Notes under the pieces: model-generated
Database searches by the model: none
The model's input: only the letters and a program-made list of their open reading frames with translations
Told to the model about the DNA's origin: nothing
Origin: Magnolia sinica
Lineage: Eukaryota; Streptophyta; Magnoliopsida; Magnoliales; Magnoliaceae
NCBI RefSeq assembly: GCF_029962835.1
Contig: NC_080573.1
Location: 31,737,001 to 31,801,000 of the forward strand
Length of the DNA stretch: 64,000 bases
Direction of reading: 5' to 3'
Part shown: piece after piece, positions 47,950 to 58,583 of the stretch
Layout of the letters: each line of letters starts with the position of its first letter
Numbering within the stretch: position 1 is the first letter of the stretch
Translations under genes and position numbers: made by a program

Positions 47950-49744
47950 ACAAGGCTTGGCCAGACATGCCCAGACCCAACCCATGGCTCGGGCGAGTCG
48001 ATTCGGTGCAACACAACGAGCAACATCACCCACTCTCTCTCCCCCTTCCTTTCTGGTGTCTTTTTCCTCTCTTTCTTCCCTTTTCTTTTCTTTTGTTTCC
48101 ACTTTTATCTGTTGCATATTGCAGCCATCTCTGGACTCAAACATCTTGCCCGAACGTTCCAAGAAACACACCAGCAGCGATGGAGAAGAAGACCGCTGTT
48201 AATGGCAGATTGCAAAACCATGGGTTTTTCTTCATTCTGCTTTTGCCAGACACTTCATATTAGCCCACAAGAGCTTGTAGACTCCATAAATCGAAGCTTC
48301 AATGACATTTCATCGGTAGGTTTGAAGCTTGAAGGAGTCGGCTAGTTTTCGAGCGCAACCGCAAGAATGGGAGGAGGAAGCGCTGCGTCTGCTCCTTTTC
48401 TTCTTTATATCAATCCCTAATTCTCTTAAAGCCGTCAGATGAGACTAAAGGGCTTGGATCTAATCCTGGTATCTTGTTTTCTAGAAAATAGCTAGCGAAA
48501 ACCAGGCCTTAGTGTTAGTTTTCTATGGGAAGCCCTAATCCGCATGAAAGGCATCGGATGATAAGATTTGCTTGATTGGAGGGTTAGGATTGGCCTAACA
48601 ACGCTCACATGGATTGCCGGGCACGACACTTAGAAATGGAATCGTTCCATTTTTTACAAAACATCGAATGCGTACTTGTGCCCGTCTTTGTGTGCACACT
48701 TGTCTCTAACTATGGGTTTAACTTCCTAGGGTTTAGTCTTATTTATGTCGTGAACATGATAGACAGTTTGGATATCCTGGTTGGGTGAACATGGTGGGCC
48801 ACGGATGTTGTAAATGGACATTGTTCGTTCAAACCGGGCTCGAGCGAGAATCACGTAAAGAGAAAGAGGAGGTTTCCTCTTCGGGACAGCTGGGTCAAAT
48901 GCTGTTTGAGTGGCATGGTGCATTGCAGTGCACACCCACTGTGGTGCATGCCCATCAAATGTGGGGTCCATAGAGATGTTTTTTGTGGAATCCACTCCGT
49001 CCATGATGCTCCATGGGCCTAACTGGGCCATCTTGACCAGAGATGTGGCAAATCCAATGCTTAGGTGGGCCATACTAACTGCTTTACGACCTTTAGGTGT
49101 CGATTACGTCGATCCGGCAGTCGAATTAATTTCAATCTAACCATCAATGGTTAGAAGGTCCTAGGAATCCTTTATGTGTTTAGGTTTGCCTATTCTACGT
49201 GTTAATAATATCATTATTGCCATAAGAACCTCTATTATCATCATCATCATTATTATTTATATTATTTTTATATATGCATATATAGATATTGTATTTATTT
49301 ATTATTTATTAATAATATTATTATTATCTTGTATGACTTGCCTTTGATTAGAGTCGTCAATGAATTGAATCATGTCCTAGTAAGCCATGTGTCCAATCCC
49401 AGGCACATCTACTAGTCAAGTAGTATTACGATCTATTTTACAATCCGATGGTCAAATTAGGAAAATCAGTTGTTAGATCGATCAACGGAACATTGTGATT
49501 GATTTATAGTTTATCTAAGGAGTCCTAATGCAAATGTATGGTCTACCTAGTGTTGCTAATCAATGGCTTGGTTTGTCTCTAACATGGTTCAATGACTGTC
49601 CAGGCATTGACGAACAGTTGGATGGCTCGATGAATGGACAAAGATATCTTATATCGACCTGATTTAGGCTAGGGTGTAGGTGACCATTCAATCAAGTTAG
49701 ATTACATGGTAACACTCGAGTGCTGGAAAGTACAGGGTGTTATA
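47950..49744 (-). other. Right part of the solo LTR (after the Athila insertion)
   Basis: Resumes the LTR broken at 30,849; both sides share the 'gactcgggcgagtcga' / 'gctcgggcgagtcga' type sequence (30,258 and 47,988). Contains 'gtggtgcatgcccatcaaatgtgggg', a low-complexity A/T stretch at 49,200-49,330, and ends gggtgttata. Short ORFs are chance. Confidence 0.55.
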
Positions 49745-51245
49745 GCTGAGGACCTACATTCTCTGGTTCCAACTCGGAAACACCGAGCTGACGGCCGATG
49801 AATTCCCATACTTGTATCCACTGAAGGCCAGCCCGAAGCATCTGATCTAGTACTATTTCTTGGCATGGGTGAATAAGGGCCAGACCCTTATCACCGACAA
49901 TCAGTCCTCTAACAAAAATTAGAAGGACAAATGATTCTGGGCGTCTGGAGAGTGGGAGGCTGCAGTTGCTAACTTGGCTAAGCTGTGGTCTCGGGTTCCC
50001 ACCAAGTTCGCCATCCCAGGTTGGACATCACCAAGCAATGGACTTGTAAATTTCTTTGGCTTTTATAATTACTCTTGCTTACCATTGATCATTTTTGTAG
50101 GTTTTTCTCGGACTTAGACCAATCTCTCCAACCTTTAGCTCTATCAGGTGAACCGAGCAAAGGCGACGAGCGCTGATCACATGGCTTGGAGCGTACTGAT
50201 CACACCCAACCTCCTACACCAATTTGGTCTTTCCTGGCCTACCCCATCAGGTAGATAGTGGGTAGCATAGTCATCTTGATGGTTATGTTCATATTATGAT
50301 TTACCTTTTGTATTAACCAGAAGTGTCTCATCGCGCAGAAATGGCCGACCTCCAATGCCATGCGAAGAGAACCCGACCCCCTTTTGAGGCTGAGATGGTC
50401 TAAAAGAAGTTGTCAATGAAGAGGAGGGTTGTTGTACCTTTGGCGAAGCGGGCGGGGTCCTTCACAACTGTGAAGACGAGGTCGGAGCCTATCGTTGAAG
50501 GGCTTGTGACGGAGCAGCCGACCTCGGCCACTGCGGGTGAAGGAGCTTTGGGCACTCTAACTTCGGTCTCTCCCCAGCCGGCGACTGTGGAGGTGGTAGA
50601 TTTGGAGGAAACTCCCCTAGCCCAGGAGGCTCGACTTGCCAAGGAGCCCCAGCTCCCAACAACCCAAGCTCAGACTGAGGAGGGTGATACCTTAGGCCAA
50701 CAAGCTAATGAGGCTGAGGAGTCAGCTCCTCTGCCTCTTGGGTATTATATGAACAACCTTATCGCATGGATGGCCAGACATGTTTTAGAGGAGCAGATCA
50801 TCGAGGTGGTGAATACTCATCTGGTGACTTTTCTGGGGGACGTCGCTGCATACTGCTACATGGTAGACTTCCTCTCCTTGGCCATGCATGTCTATTCGTG
50901 AACTTTTGACGTTTTCTAACATGTTCTTCTTTGTTTCAGCTCATCCCCACTCTCCTGTCCGCCCACTTAGTAGTGAGGCGAGTAGCTAAGGAGTGCGAAC
51001 AGGCGGAGGCGGCACTCCAGGACAAGACGGCTGAGGCCGAAGCCTTTCGAGAGGCTCTGGAGAAATCTGGTGAGGAGCAGGTTGCTCTGAAGATCCAGTT
51101 GGACGAGGCCCAGTGGAAGGAGGGTTCAACATTAGCTGAGCTAGAGGGGATGAGGTTGCGCCTTTCTACTTCTAAAAGGGAATGGGCTGAAGGGTGGCCT
51201 AGGCCGCAATGTTAGAGGCCAAGCTGGTGGAGGTGAAGGCTAGCT
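49745..51245 (+). pseudogene. Retand antisense accessory ORF, middle part with introns
   Basis: Resumes the frame cut at 28,079: 'RTYILWFQLGNTELTADEF', then 'YYFLAWVNKGQTLIT' and 'ASGEWEAAVANLAKLWSRVP'. Plant-type GT-AG introns appear at about 50,045-50,100 and 50,251-50,320, and probably 50,890-50,939. Joining their flanks keeps coding sequence ('SADHMAWSVLITPNLLHQFG' lies between the first two). After a Pro/Glu/Ala-rich stretch (50,410-50,750) come 'LIAWMARHVLEEQIIEVVN' and a heptad-rich Glu/Ala/Lys coiled coil (50,940-51,240). Several TAG/TGA codons interrupt it. Similar to PF04195-type proteins; function unknown. Confidence 0.6.
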
Positions 51246-52064
51246 TGACAATTAATGATGCTGAAATCTGGTTAACCCTCGCGGGACCTCCGGGTACCTG
51301 CACACGAAGACGACAAAGGAGACCCTGGCTGTAGCAGGGGGACCCTTTGATGCCTAAGTCAGGATTAAGCAATCATGGTCCAATAGAGTTGAGGGTTTAC
51401 TCAGTATAGATGGGGCCTCTATTTATAGGCCCATGACCCTTTGATGCCCTTTTAACAGCCATTTCTCAACCGTTTTGCGAAATTTTCAGTGACGATAAGA
51501 TCAAGTGGTTGAGCTCTGAAATCATATGAGGTTGGTGGCCGAGGTCGACCATCTGAGTTGACTCTCTGGAATTAAACATATGACCGTTCTGATAATGATC
51601 TTCCCATGTTACGTGCTTTGTAGGCTGTGGTCGGTTCTTCTTTCAATATATCATCAACCTTCTGTTGAATTCTTGGGTCGTGGCCAAATGTACGAGTAGC
51701 AAAGCCAAGCTGCTTTCATTTGGGACCTTGAAGGTGTCAAGTATGATCATCCACTTTGTCTTATCGTACGATGTAGAGATTCCATTGTAAATTCCGAGTT
51801 GCATAGCCCTGCGTACGGGATCACGGCTCGAAAATGGATGGGACCGTGAAAGGGCTCGATGCTCGTCCTCTTTCGAAGGAAGTGGATGTACTTCCATCTG
51901 CTGGTAGGTAAAGTCATCGGGTAGACATATCTCCTCACAGTGGGTTCCTACTACCTGGCCGTTGAGGAGCTCCTTGTTCATGGCCGACGCCAGCCGACCA
52001 CGGGATGTGTACAGATATCCGAGCTGACCTCATCTCTCTGACTAGTCCATTTTTACCCATAACA
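51246..52064 (-). mobile_element. Solo LTR of a Tat/Retand relative inside the antisense ORF
   Basis: Starts tgacaattaatgatgctg and ends ttttacccataaca. It shares 'gatgctg', 'cctgcac..aaga', 'gagaccctgg', 'cctctatttatag' and 'gtccatttttaccca' with the LTRs at 17,337 and 63,352, in the same order and orientation. Coiled-coil coding of the antisense ORF stops at its left side and resumes at its right. It is about 215 bp longer than the other LTRs because of an extra segment near 51,645-51,980. Target duplications are not clear, so ends are approximate. Confidence 0.6.
51643..51981 (-). CDS. Unrecognised 112-codon ORF inserted in the solo LTR
   Basis: Begins MNKELLNGQVVGTHCEE on the minus strand. 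It has coding-like composition, with a charged middle ('EVHPLPSKEDEHRALSRS') and a hydrophobic C-terminal helix ('LALLLVHLATTQEF'). The two other LTRs of this family lack this segment: they read from '(c/t)tgtggtcggg' directly to 'gttcatgg'. It may be a captured gene fragment or part of another repeat. I do not recognise the protein. Confidence 0.3.
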   Translation of the reverse strand: MNKELLNGQVVGTHCEEICLPDDFTYQQMEVHPLPSKEDEHRALSRSHPFSSRDPVRRAMQLGIYNGISTSYDKTKWMIILDTFKVPNESSLALLLVHLATTQEFNRRLMIY

Positions 52065-52310
52065 GTAGCCAAGTTGGTCGAGGTCGAGGCATCCATCCCA
52101 TCAATCAAGGCCGCGGGGGTAGAAGAGTACAAGACCCCGAAGGAAAGAGCTGATGAGGTGGAGGTGTTCTATAATTATGGCTATGAGAAATGCCTCGAAG
52201 ACAATAAGGGAAAGTTCCCTAAACTCGACTTGAGTGACTTCGAGGAAGGAGCTTCTCAAGATCTAGCTCCGGATGTCGTTGGAGTCGAGCACCCTCCTCG
52301 AGCAGACTAG
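52065..52310 (+). pseudogene. Retand antisense accessory ORF, 3' end
   Basis: Plus-strand frame 'KLVEVEASIPSIKAAGVEEY', then 'FYNYGYEKCLEDNKGKFPKL', then an acidic end ('DLSDFEEGASQDLAPD') and TAG at 52,308-52,310. This is the usual C-terminus of PF04195-type plant retroelement proteins: a coiled coil followed by a 'GYEKC..FP.LDLS' block. It is antisense and convergent to the RT/RNase H coding that begins at about 53,060. Confidence 0.6.
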
Positions 52311-52436
52311 CCTCACAGTCCCCCTATACTCGTAGCTATTTTATATTTTTTTCCCTGTAATTGACTTTTTGTCAATGATAGATGAACTTTTTGTTGTTTA
52401 TATATTTTCTTTGAATTCTAGTAGTATATTGTAGTA
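52311..52436 (+). other. 3' flank of the antisense ORF
   Basis: A/T-rich 125 bp ('tttatatttttttccctgtaattgactttttgtcaatga') between the antisense stop codon and the hAT-like MITE. Possibly the 3' UTR of the antisense transcript. Confidence 0.35.
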
Positions 52437-52444
52437 TAGCAAGT

Positions 52445-53043
52445 AGGGTTGTACATGAACCGAGCTAGCTCGGTTAGCTCGCTCGACTAGACTAGAAAAA
52501 GTTCAATTCGACTCGATTCGAAACTGAGTTCGAGCCGAGTCGAGCTGATTGTTTGAGCTTGAAAATATTTCAAACCGAGTTCGAGCTTGCTCAAGCTCGA
52601 CTCGACTCGGATCGAACCCCAATTCGAATCGAACTAGTTCGATGACTCGGTTATTTTGATATTGATGTTGCTTACCAAGTGTTTGATGAAATGACTCAAC
52701 AGAGTTTTGGCTAGTGGCGAGGAAGGTATGGATATGAAACAGATACCCTTCTATCTTAATTTTGATGCTGCCTACTGAGTGTTTAATGAAATACCTGTAA
52801 AAGCGCTGCTGTTGTTTTACATACGGTGAGAAATTGAAGGTGCAGTCCATGTGTTTGTGAAAATGCTGCATAGGCGAACTCAGCTCGATCTTGGCTTGAA
52901 CTGGCCCGAGCTGCTGATCGAGCCGAGCTGGCTAGTCAGGCTCGAGGACCGAGCTGAGCCGAGTTCAAGCTGGGGTCAGCTAGTGGTCGAGCCGAGTTGA
53001 GCTGTGCCAAGCTCGACTCGGTTCGACTCGTGTACACCTCTAA
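52445..53043. mobile_element. hAT-like MITE rich in GAGCTCGACTCG words, 599 bp
   Basis: Left end agggttgtacatgaaccgagc; right end ggttcgactcgtgtacacctctaa. These form imperfect inverted repeats (AGGgTGTACA). The flanking octamers tagcaagt (52,437-52,444) and taacaagt (53,044-53,051) match at 7 of 8 positions, the duplication length of hAT elements. Both ends consist of repeated gagct/cgactcg words. No transposase. Confidence 0.8.
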
Positions 53044-53051
53044 TAACAAGT

Positions 53052-54375
53052 TAGAGCTTATAGTGATAGGTCGTGCGCAGTAGGATTAACAAGTCTCCCC
53101 CAAAATGGTAGTTATTGTATTAGGTTGAGCACCAAGGGTTCTCTTCCCTTCAATTGAGGGAAGTACTTGTGCTCGATCGTGCAGCTCAGATGGTCGGGAT
53201 TTGGAGGAGATTCTCCTCCCTTAATTTGGCAAAGTCCCTTCCTTGTAAAATCCGTAAAATAGTAGAGGAGAGCTAATGTGCCGGCTTAATAATGGTCTAA
53301 GCAATCGGTAGGAGGGTTTCCAAGGCGAGCTAACGATGGTGTGGGCATGGAAATAGGGGCGGAGGTGACGCAAGGACACAACCAAGGCTAAGGAGAGCTT
53401 CTCGACATCAGGGTATTTGGTCTCGGCTGGGACTAGTGCCTTATTGACGTAATGAACATGGAACTGCTTGCTTCCGACCTCTCAGATAAGTGTCGAGCTT
53501 GCCATCACAACTGAAATAGCCAAGTAGAGCAGCAAAGGTTCTCCCTTCTCAGGCTTGGAGAGCAGTGGGGGTAAACTTAAATACTGTTTGAGTTGTTGGA
53601 AAGCTCGTTGCAGTCCTCGGTTCATGCTGCTTTTGTTTTGCATTTCAACTGTTGGAAGAACGGAAGGCACTTGTCAGTGGCTCGGGACACAAACTTGTTG
53701 AGCGCGACAACTCTGCACGTGAAACACTGAATCTCCTTCGTGGTCTTATGTGAAGTCATATCCAGTAGAGCTTGTATCTTGTCGGGATTTACCTCAATTC
53801 TCCTTTGGTTGACCATGAAACCCAGGAATTTCCTTGAGCTCACCCTAAAGGTACATTTGCTTGGGTTTAATTTCATATAATACTTTCTCAGGATAGAAAA
53901 CATCTCTTCGAGATGGGTCACGTGGTTTACAGCTTTTGCGCTTTTGACCAACATGTCGTCGACATATACTTCCATGGAGCATCCGATTTGTTCGATGAAC
54001 ATTTTGTTAACGAGTCACTGATATGTGGCTCCAATATTCTTCAGCCCGAAAGGAATGACCTTATTGTAGTAGAGGCCCTTATCCGTGACAAATGTTGTTT
54101 TCTGCTTGTCATGCGAATACATAATGACCTGATTATAGCTCGAGTAGGCATCCATGAAGCTGAGCAGCTCATGCCTTGTCGTACTATCGATCAGTTGGTT
54201 ATTCCTAAGGAGAGGGAAACTATCCTTGAGGCACATGCCTTGTTCAGATTAGTGTAGTCAACGCATACCCATCATTTTTCATTGGCCTTTTTTTTTTTTT
54301 ACCAAATTGACATTGGCGATCCAGTCAGGATAGTATATATCTTCAATAAATCCAACCTCACGGAGTTTCTTGACC
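53052..54375 (-). pseudogene. Retand reverse transcriptase and RNase H, broken
   Basis: On the minus strand, from 54,375: 'EEVKKLREVGFIEDIYYPDW', a poly(A) expansion in the coding strand (54,288-54,301), 'CVDYTNLNKAC', 'HELLSFMDAYSSYNQV' near 54,150 and 'VIPFGLKNIGATYQ' near 54,040. A TGA at about 54,015-54,017 stands where Arg is expected. Then the catalytic 'MEVYVDDMLVKS' (YVDD near 53,954-53,965), 'LRKYYMKLNPSKCTF' and 'RKFLGFMVNQRRIEVNPDKI'. RNase H remnants extend to about 53,060 ('LYLAISVVMASS', 'VEKLSLALVVSLR'). The pattern is Tat-type Ty3/gypsy. Integrase, expected next, was not found. Confidence 0.85.
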
Positions 54376-54380
54376 TCCTC
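54376..54380. repeat. Target-site duplication (tcctc) of the 6.4-kb insertion
   Basis: tcctc here and at 60,775-60,779. Removing the insertion with one copy leaves the Retand RT frame continuous (Gly-Glu-Glu-Val-Lys-Lys). Confidence 0.92.
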
Positions 54381-56230
54381 TGTCACGCCCCAAACTCGGA
54401 AACCAGGCTCACAAAATTCCTGATAGCCGAATCCGGTGCTGACAGCCTCCGTAGTACCCCATTCTCGGCTCCCAGCATATATACGCCAGATTCCGATCCT
54501 GGGATCCTACAAGAAAGATTTTCCAATGTACATTTATCTCGTAATGAGTATAACCACAAGATTACCCAAACTACAAAGGCAACATCATCATCACATATCC
54601 ACTAATATAATTGTTTGAATACAATACTGAAAGGGAAATACATATATAAAATAAATCAAAGCTCCAGAAGACCACTGCACGCTCTAGGCTCAATGTTGCT
54701 GCAACCTAACATCACCTGCACGCATCTATCGTGCATAAGCTTATAGAAAGCTTAGAGGGTGGTGTAAGTGTGTGCACAAGATAAGTGCCAAGTATTCAAC
54801 GCAATGACATAATCATACAATGTCGAAATAAGCGCAAGGTCCTGAATCATACATTATCAGAATAAGCGAAAACATACTGATAGGCCCATAAATACCATTA
54901 GTCTTATCCAGGCTATGCGACGCAGAAATATAATAAAAACAATATCATATATTGATGAAGCAATGTAGATCAACTATGCAATGCGAAGACAACAAACCAA
55001 ATATCAGATGTCGTTGATGCAATACAATATACAAATCCTGATGAGTAAAATAAACAGCATCAGTCATACCATATGCCGTGGATGTAATGCAACATGGGCC
55101 TATCAGGCGCCGAGAGTGTAATGCAATATGTAAATCCTGCTAAGTCCGTCTAGGCCATATAAGTGCAGAAACATAGTAACCCAAAATGCTAAGTACTGCG
55201 GATGCAATGTGATATGCGGTGCAAATGGAATGACCATGCTGGAGTGTGAAGTCGGGATGATAGTACGTAGTATCGCAGGCTACAGGGTCCACCGCAAGGG
55301 ACTCCTATCCAAACCAGTCCCATACCTAAATTTGGATAGCCAGACTCAATGTGGTAAACTCCTGATCTCAGGTTAGTCGCGCGCCCAACCGAAATCCTCG
55401 CCATGCGAAAGTACACGTAATAAATAGTTACGCACCACTAACCTGAGTGGATAGTGAATGAATGAATGAATAAATAAATATGCAATTCCTGCTCAATAAG
55501 TCCACATATCAGTACGGTTACTCTCTGGGAAATCACCGGGGTCTATTACACTCTAAACTAAATTGCTGCCCCATCGTGCACAACAAGGTGAGTGGAAGAG
55601 ACCTCACTATCTGCCTGCCAATATCGGGCCCGGCTCGTCGATAGCGGACCCATTCCTCGAGCTGGTCAGACTCAGCCCAGCATTGCCCCCTCCTCTCGGG
55701 CAGGTAAGGCCGTACCCCTTTCCAACCGACCACGACACAGTGGGAGACGCGGCCTAATGGTATACGGCCCTCATGCGCTCATGCATCCACTCGGTTTAGA
55801 CGTTGGAGCAACCTCTGGAACCAAGAGGGTTTAGGGACTTTCACCCAGGGATATCTATAGCACCCCATGTAGAACAGATTTTCGGTGTCCCATCTGGCCA
55901 TCCATGAAATATCTGTGGAGGCTACGACCCTGATGTCGCTAGGGCGTACAGTAATCACAACACACAATGCAAGATGCATGAGTCATACAATCCAGTCATG
56001 TATCAATCTTGCGCATAATGTGCACTCAGGTGAGATAATCTCTGCCTATCAGGGAGTCTCATAACAACCTGCCCAATGACATATGCAATGGTCAATCACA
56101 TCTCATAACAAACATACAGATGATGCGTATGGGCATGTGTCATGATGCTATGCGGTCATATACTCATAATCGGTATCAATATCGACAATCGACAATCGAC
56201 CTCGACAATGTGGACATTTAACCAACATTG
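54381..56230 (-). other. Non-repetitive part of the 6.4-kb insertion
   Basis: Non-coding. Contains 'atgcaatgcaatatg'-type dispersed words (about 54,955-55,210) and a G/C-richer block (55,560-55,830). The plus/minus ORFs near 55,533-55,834 overlap each other and show no family features. Confidence 0.45.
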
Positions 56231-56419
56231 CCCTCAAGGAATGGCCCACATAGAGTCTAACGTATAGTGGACTCATGGCCTCACATAAGGGTCAAATATA
56301 CAATATCATAGGCCTCACTCAAGAGCTTAATACACATCATAATGGGCCTTTCACATGGGCCTAACATACATCACAATGGGCCTCAACTACGAGTCACATA
56401 TACACCATATAGGCCTCGA

Positions 56420-57135
56420 CAATTGAAATCGGCCTCGACAATTGAAATCGACACTCGAACTTGGCCTCGACAATCGGAGTCAATCGATAATCAAAATCGG
56501 CAAATCGGTCATGTCAATCGGAATCGACAATCAGCCACGATAATCGGGATCAATCGATAATGAGAATCGGCAAAACGGTCACGGTAATCGGTCACGACAA
56601 TTGGAATCGATCAATAATCAAATTTGGCAAATCGGTCACGGCAATCGGATCGATCGATAATCAGAATCGGCAAATCGGTCACGTCAATCGGAATCGACAA
56701 TCAGCCACGACAATCGGGATCAATCGATAATGAGAATCGACAAAACGGTCACGGTAATCGGTCACGACAATTGGAATCGATCAATAATCAGAATTGACAA
56801 ATCGGTCACGGCAATCGGATCGATCGATAATCAGAATCGGCAAATCGGTCACGTCAATCGGAATCAACAATCAGCAACAACAATCGGGATCAATTGATAA
56901 TGAGAATCGGCAAAACGGTCACGGTAATCGGTCACGACAATTGGAATCGATCAATAATCAAAATTGACAAATCGGTCACGGCAATCGGATCGATCGATAA
57001 TCAGAATCGGCAAATTGGTCACAACAATCGGAGTCGGTAATCGGTCACGACAATCGAAATCGATCGATAATCGGAATCGACAAATCGGTCACGGCAATCG
57101 GAGTCGATAATCGGTTACAACAATCGGAACTAGTA
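56420..57135. repeat. Tandem array with ~170-bp higher-order period
   Basis: Built from short words such as 'aatcggcaaatcggtcacg' and 'gatcgataatcagaatcgg'. The marker 'gaatc(g/a)acaa' recurs at 56,521, 56,691 and 56,861, giving a 170-bp larger unit. At least three larger units plus partial ends. Rich in ATCG/CGAT. Confidence 0.85.
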
Positions 57136-57229
57136 AGAATAGGCCTAACAAGGCCTAAGGGAAGGTCACAATGAGGACATCTAACCATCATTGCTCATCA
57201 ATGTGGCCATTTAACTAATATTGCTCCTA

Positions 57230-57660
57230 AGGAGTGGCCCACATAGAGCCAAAGCTAAACATATAGTGGTCCATGGCCTTACACAAGGGCCTCATACACA
57301 ACACATTGGGCCACATATTATCTCAATGGGCCTGATACAATTATAATGGGCCTTGCACAAGGGTCTCATATACATCAAGTGGGCCGCACCGATGGGCCTT
57401 ATATACATCAAATGGGCCACACCACATGGGCCGCACCAACGGGCCTCATATACATCAAGTCGGGCATCATCATATGGGTCGAAAATATATCACAATGGGC
57501 CACGTCCCATGGGCCTAATGCAATCATAATGGGCCTCACCACCTAGGCCTTACACATCAAGTGGGATGCATTGCATGGGCTGCACCAATGGGCCTCATAT
57601 ACATCAAATCGGGCCGCATCATGTGGTAGGTGAGCCCGGCACAACAGGTGGGCCTTATGA
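57230..57660. repeat. Array of 'atgggcct(c/t)atatacatcaa' units
   Basis: About 15 diverged copies of a 20-30-bp word such as 'gggcctcatatacatcaag'/'tgggccgcacc'. A smaller set of the same words occurs at about 56,270-56,420, on the other side of the 170-bp array. Confidence 0.75.
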
Positions 57661-58551
57661 ATCACAGAGTGGGCCCCCACCAGCCGGATATACTACGCAT
57701 ACATTACGGTGGGTCCCGTGGATGGATTGTATAGATGAAACACATATATCGTGTGGGACCCACGTCCCTGTATAGGACGGCATAAACAAAACACCAACAG
57801 CATAGGTGGGTCCCATATAGACAACATGGATGATACAATACATGTAACACGGTGGGTCCCACACATGTGGCCCACCAGAGTTTTGAATCGGCCTCACATC
57901 CATGTGGACGTGAGGATACAGAATACGTACATCAAGGTGGATCCCATCGTTCGCTGCCACTAGACGGTGGAGATCAAATACATCAGGGTGGGGTCCACGC
58001 GTATGGCCCACCAGAACTTTAAATCTGCTTCATATGGGGTAGAAGGTGTGGATCAAAACAGGTGGACGGCATGGATGTAAACTACCTTCATCAAGGTCTG
58101 TCCCACCTTCCAGCCAACTAGACGGTGTGTATAAGACACATGTGTACTGAGGTGCAGTCCACATCCCACGTGTAGACATCACACACCAGGTGTGGTCCCA
58201 CGTCCACCAATTGAACAGCATGGATGAGACACGTGCATCACGGTGGATTTCCACCGCTCAAGTATCTGGACGGGGTGAATACCACCTACACATTGAGGTG
58301 GGGTCCCACCGTCCTGGCTGATGGACGGTGTGGATAAAACATACACATCGTGGTGGGGTCCACACACGTGGCACATCAAATATATAATATAATATATTAT
58401 AATATATATGACACCAGAAGGGAGGTCTCCAGCGTCCAGGAAGAGATGGACGGCTGGGATAAAGAATATATGCATTAAGGTGGGACCCACGTAGCAGTGG
58501 CCCACCACATCATTGATATAATATATTATATTATATATAATATATTGATAT

Positions 58552-58583
<32 letters not shown>

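Larger units (their letters stand above)
28080..49744 (-). mobile_element. Solo LTR (~4.6 kb) split by an Athila element
   Basis: The outer ends are tgaaacgccgtg (28,080) and gggtgttata (49,744). Read on the minus strand they are close to the TGTAAC..GTTACA form of plant Ty3/gypsy LTRs, with one change at each end. The flanking pentamers gctgg (28,075-28,079) and gctga (49,745-49,749) match at 4 of 5 positions. Using a single copy of this pentamer makes the antisense ORF continuous in phase across the gap. Without the Athila insertion (30,850-47,949 and its duplication), about 4.56 kb remains, with no gag or pol. Part of it ('ggtcactatgggggctcatcaccc', 28,918) resembles the LTR at 18,068-21,264, so it is probably a solo LTR of a related chromovirus. 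Confidence 0.7.

Noticed and set aside
47916..48345. Overlapping ORFs on both strands near 48 kb
   Set aside because: Pyrimidine-rich LTR sequence gives open frames on both strands. No conserved blocks.
53482..54257. Endogenous pararetrovirus (caulimovirus) RT
   Set aside because: The RT/RNase H blocks, the 'DVFAWS..DMPGI' upstream region and the flanking LTRs fit Tat-type Ty3/gypsy elements; no movement or coat protein sequence was seen.
56420..57135. CRISPR-like array
   Set aside because: Units are contiguous and degenerate with no unique spacers, and the DNA is plant nuclear.
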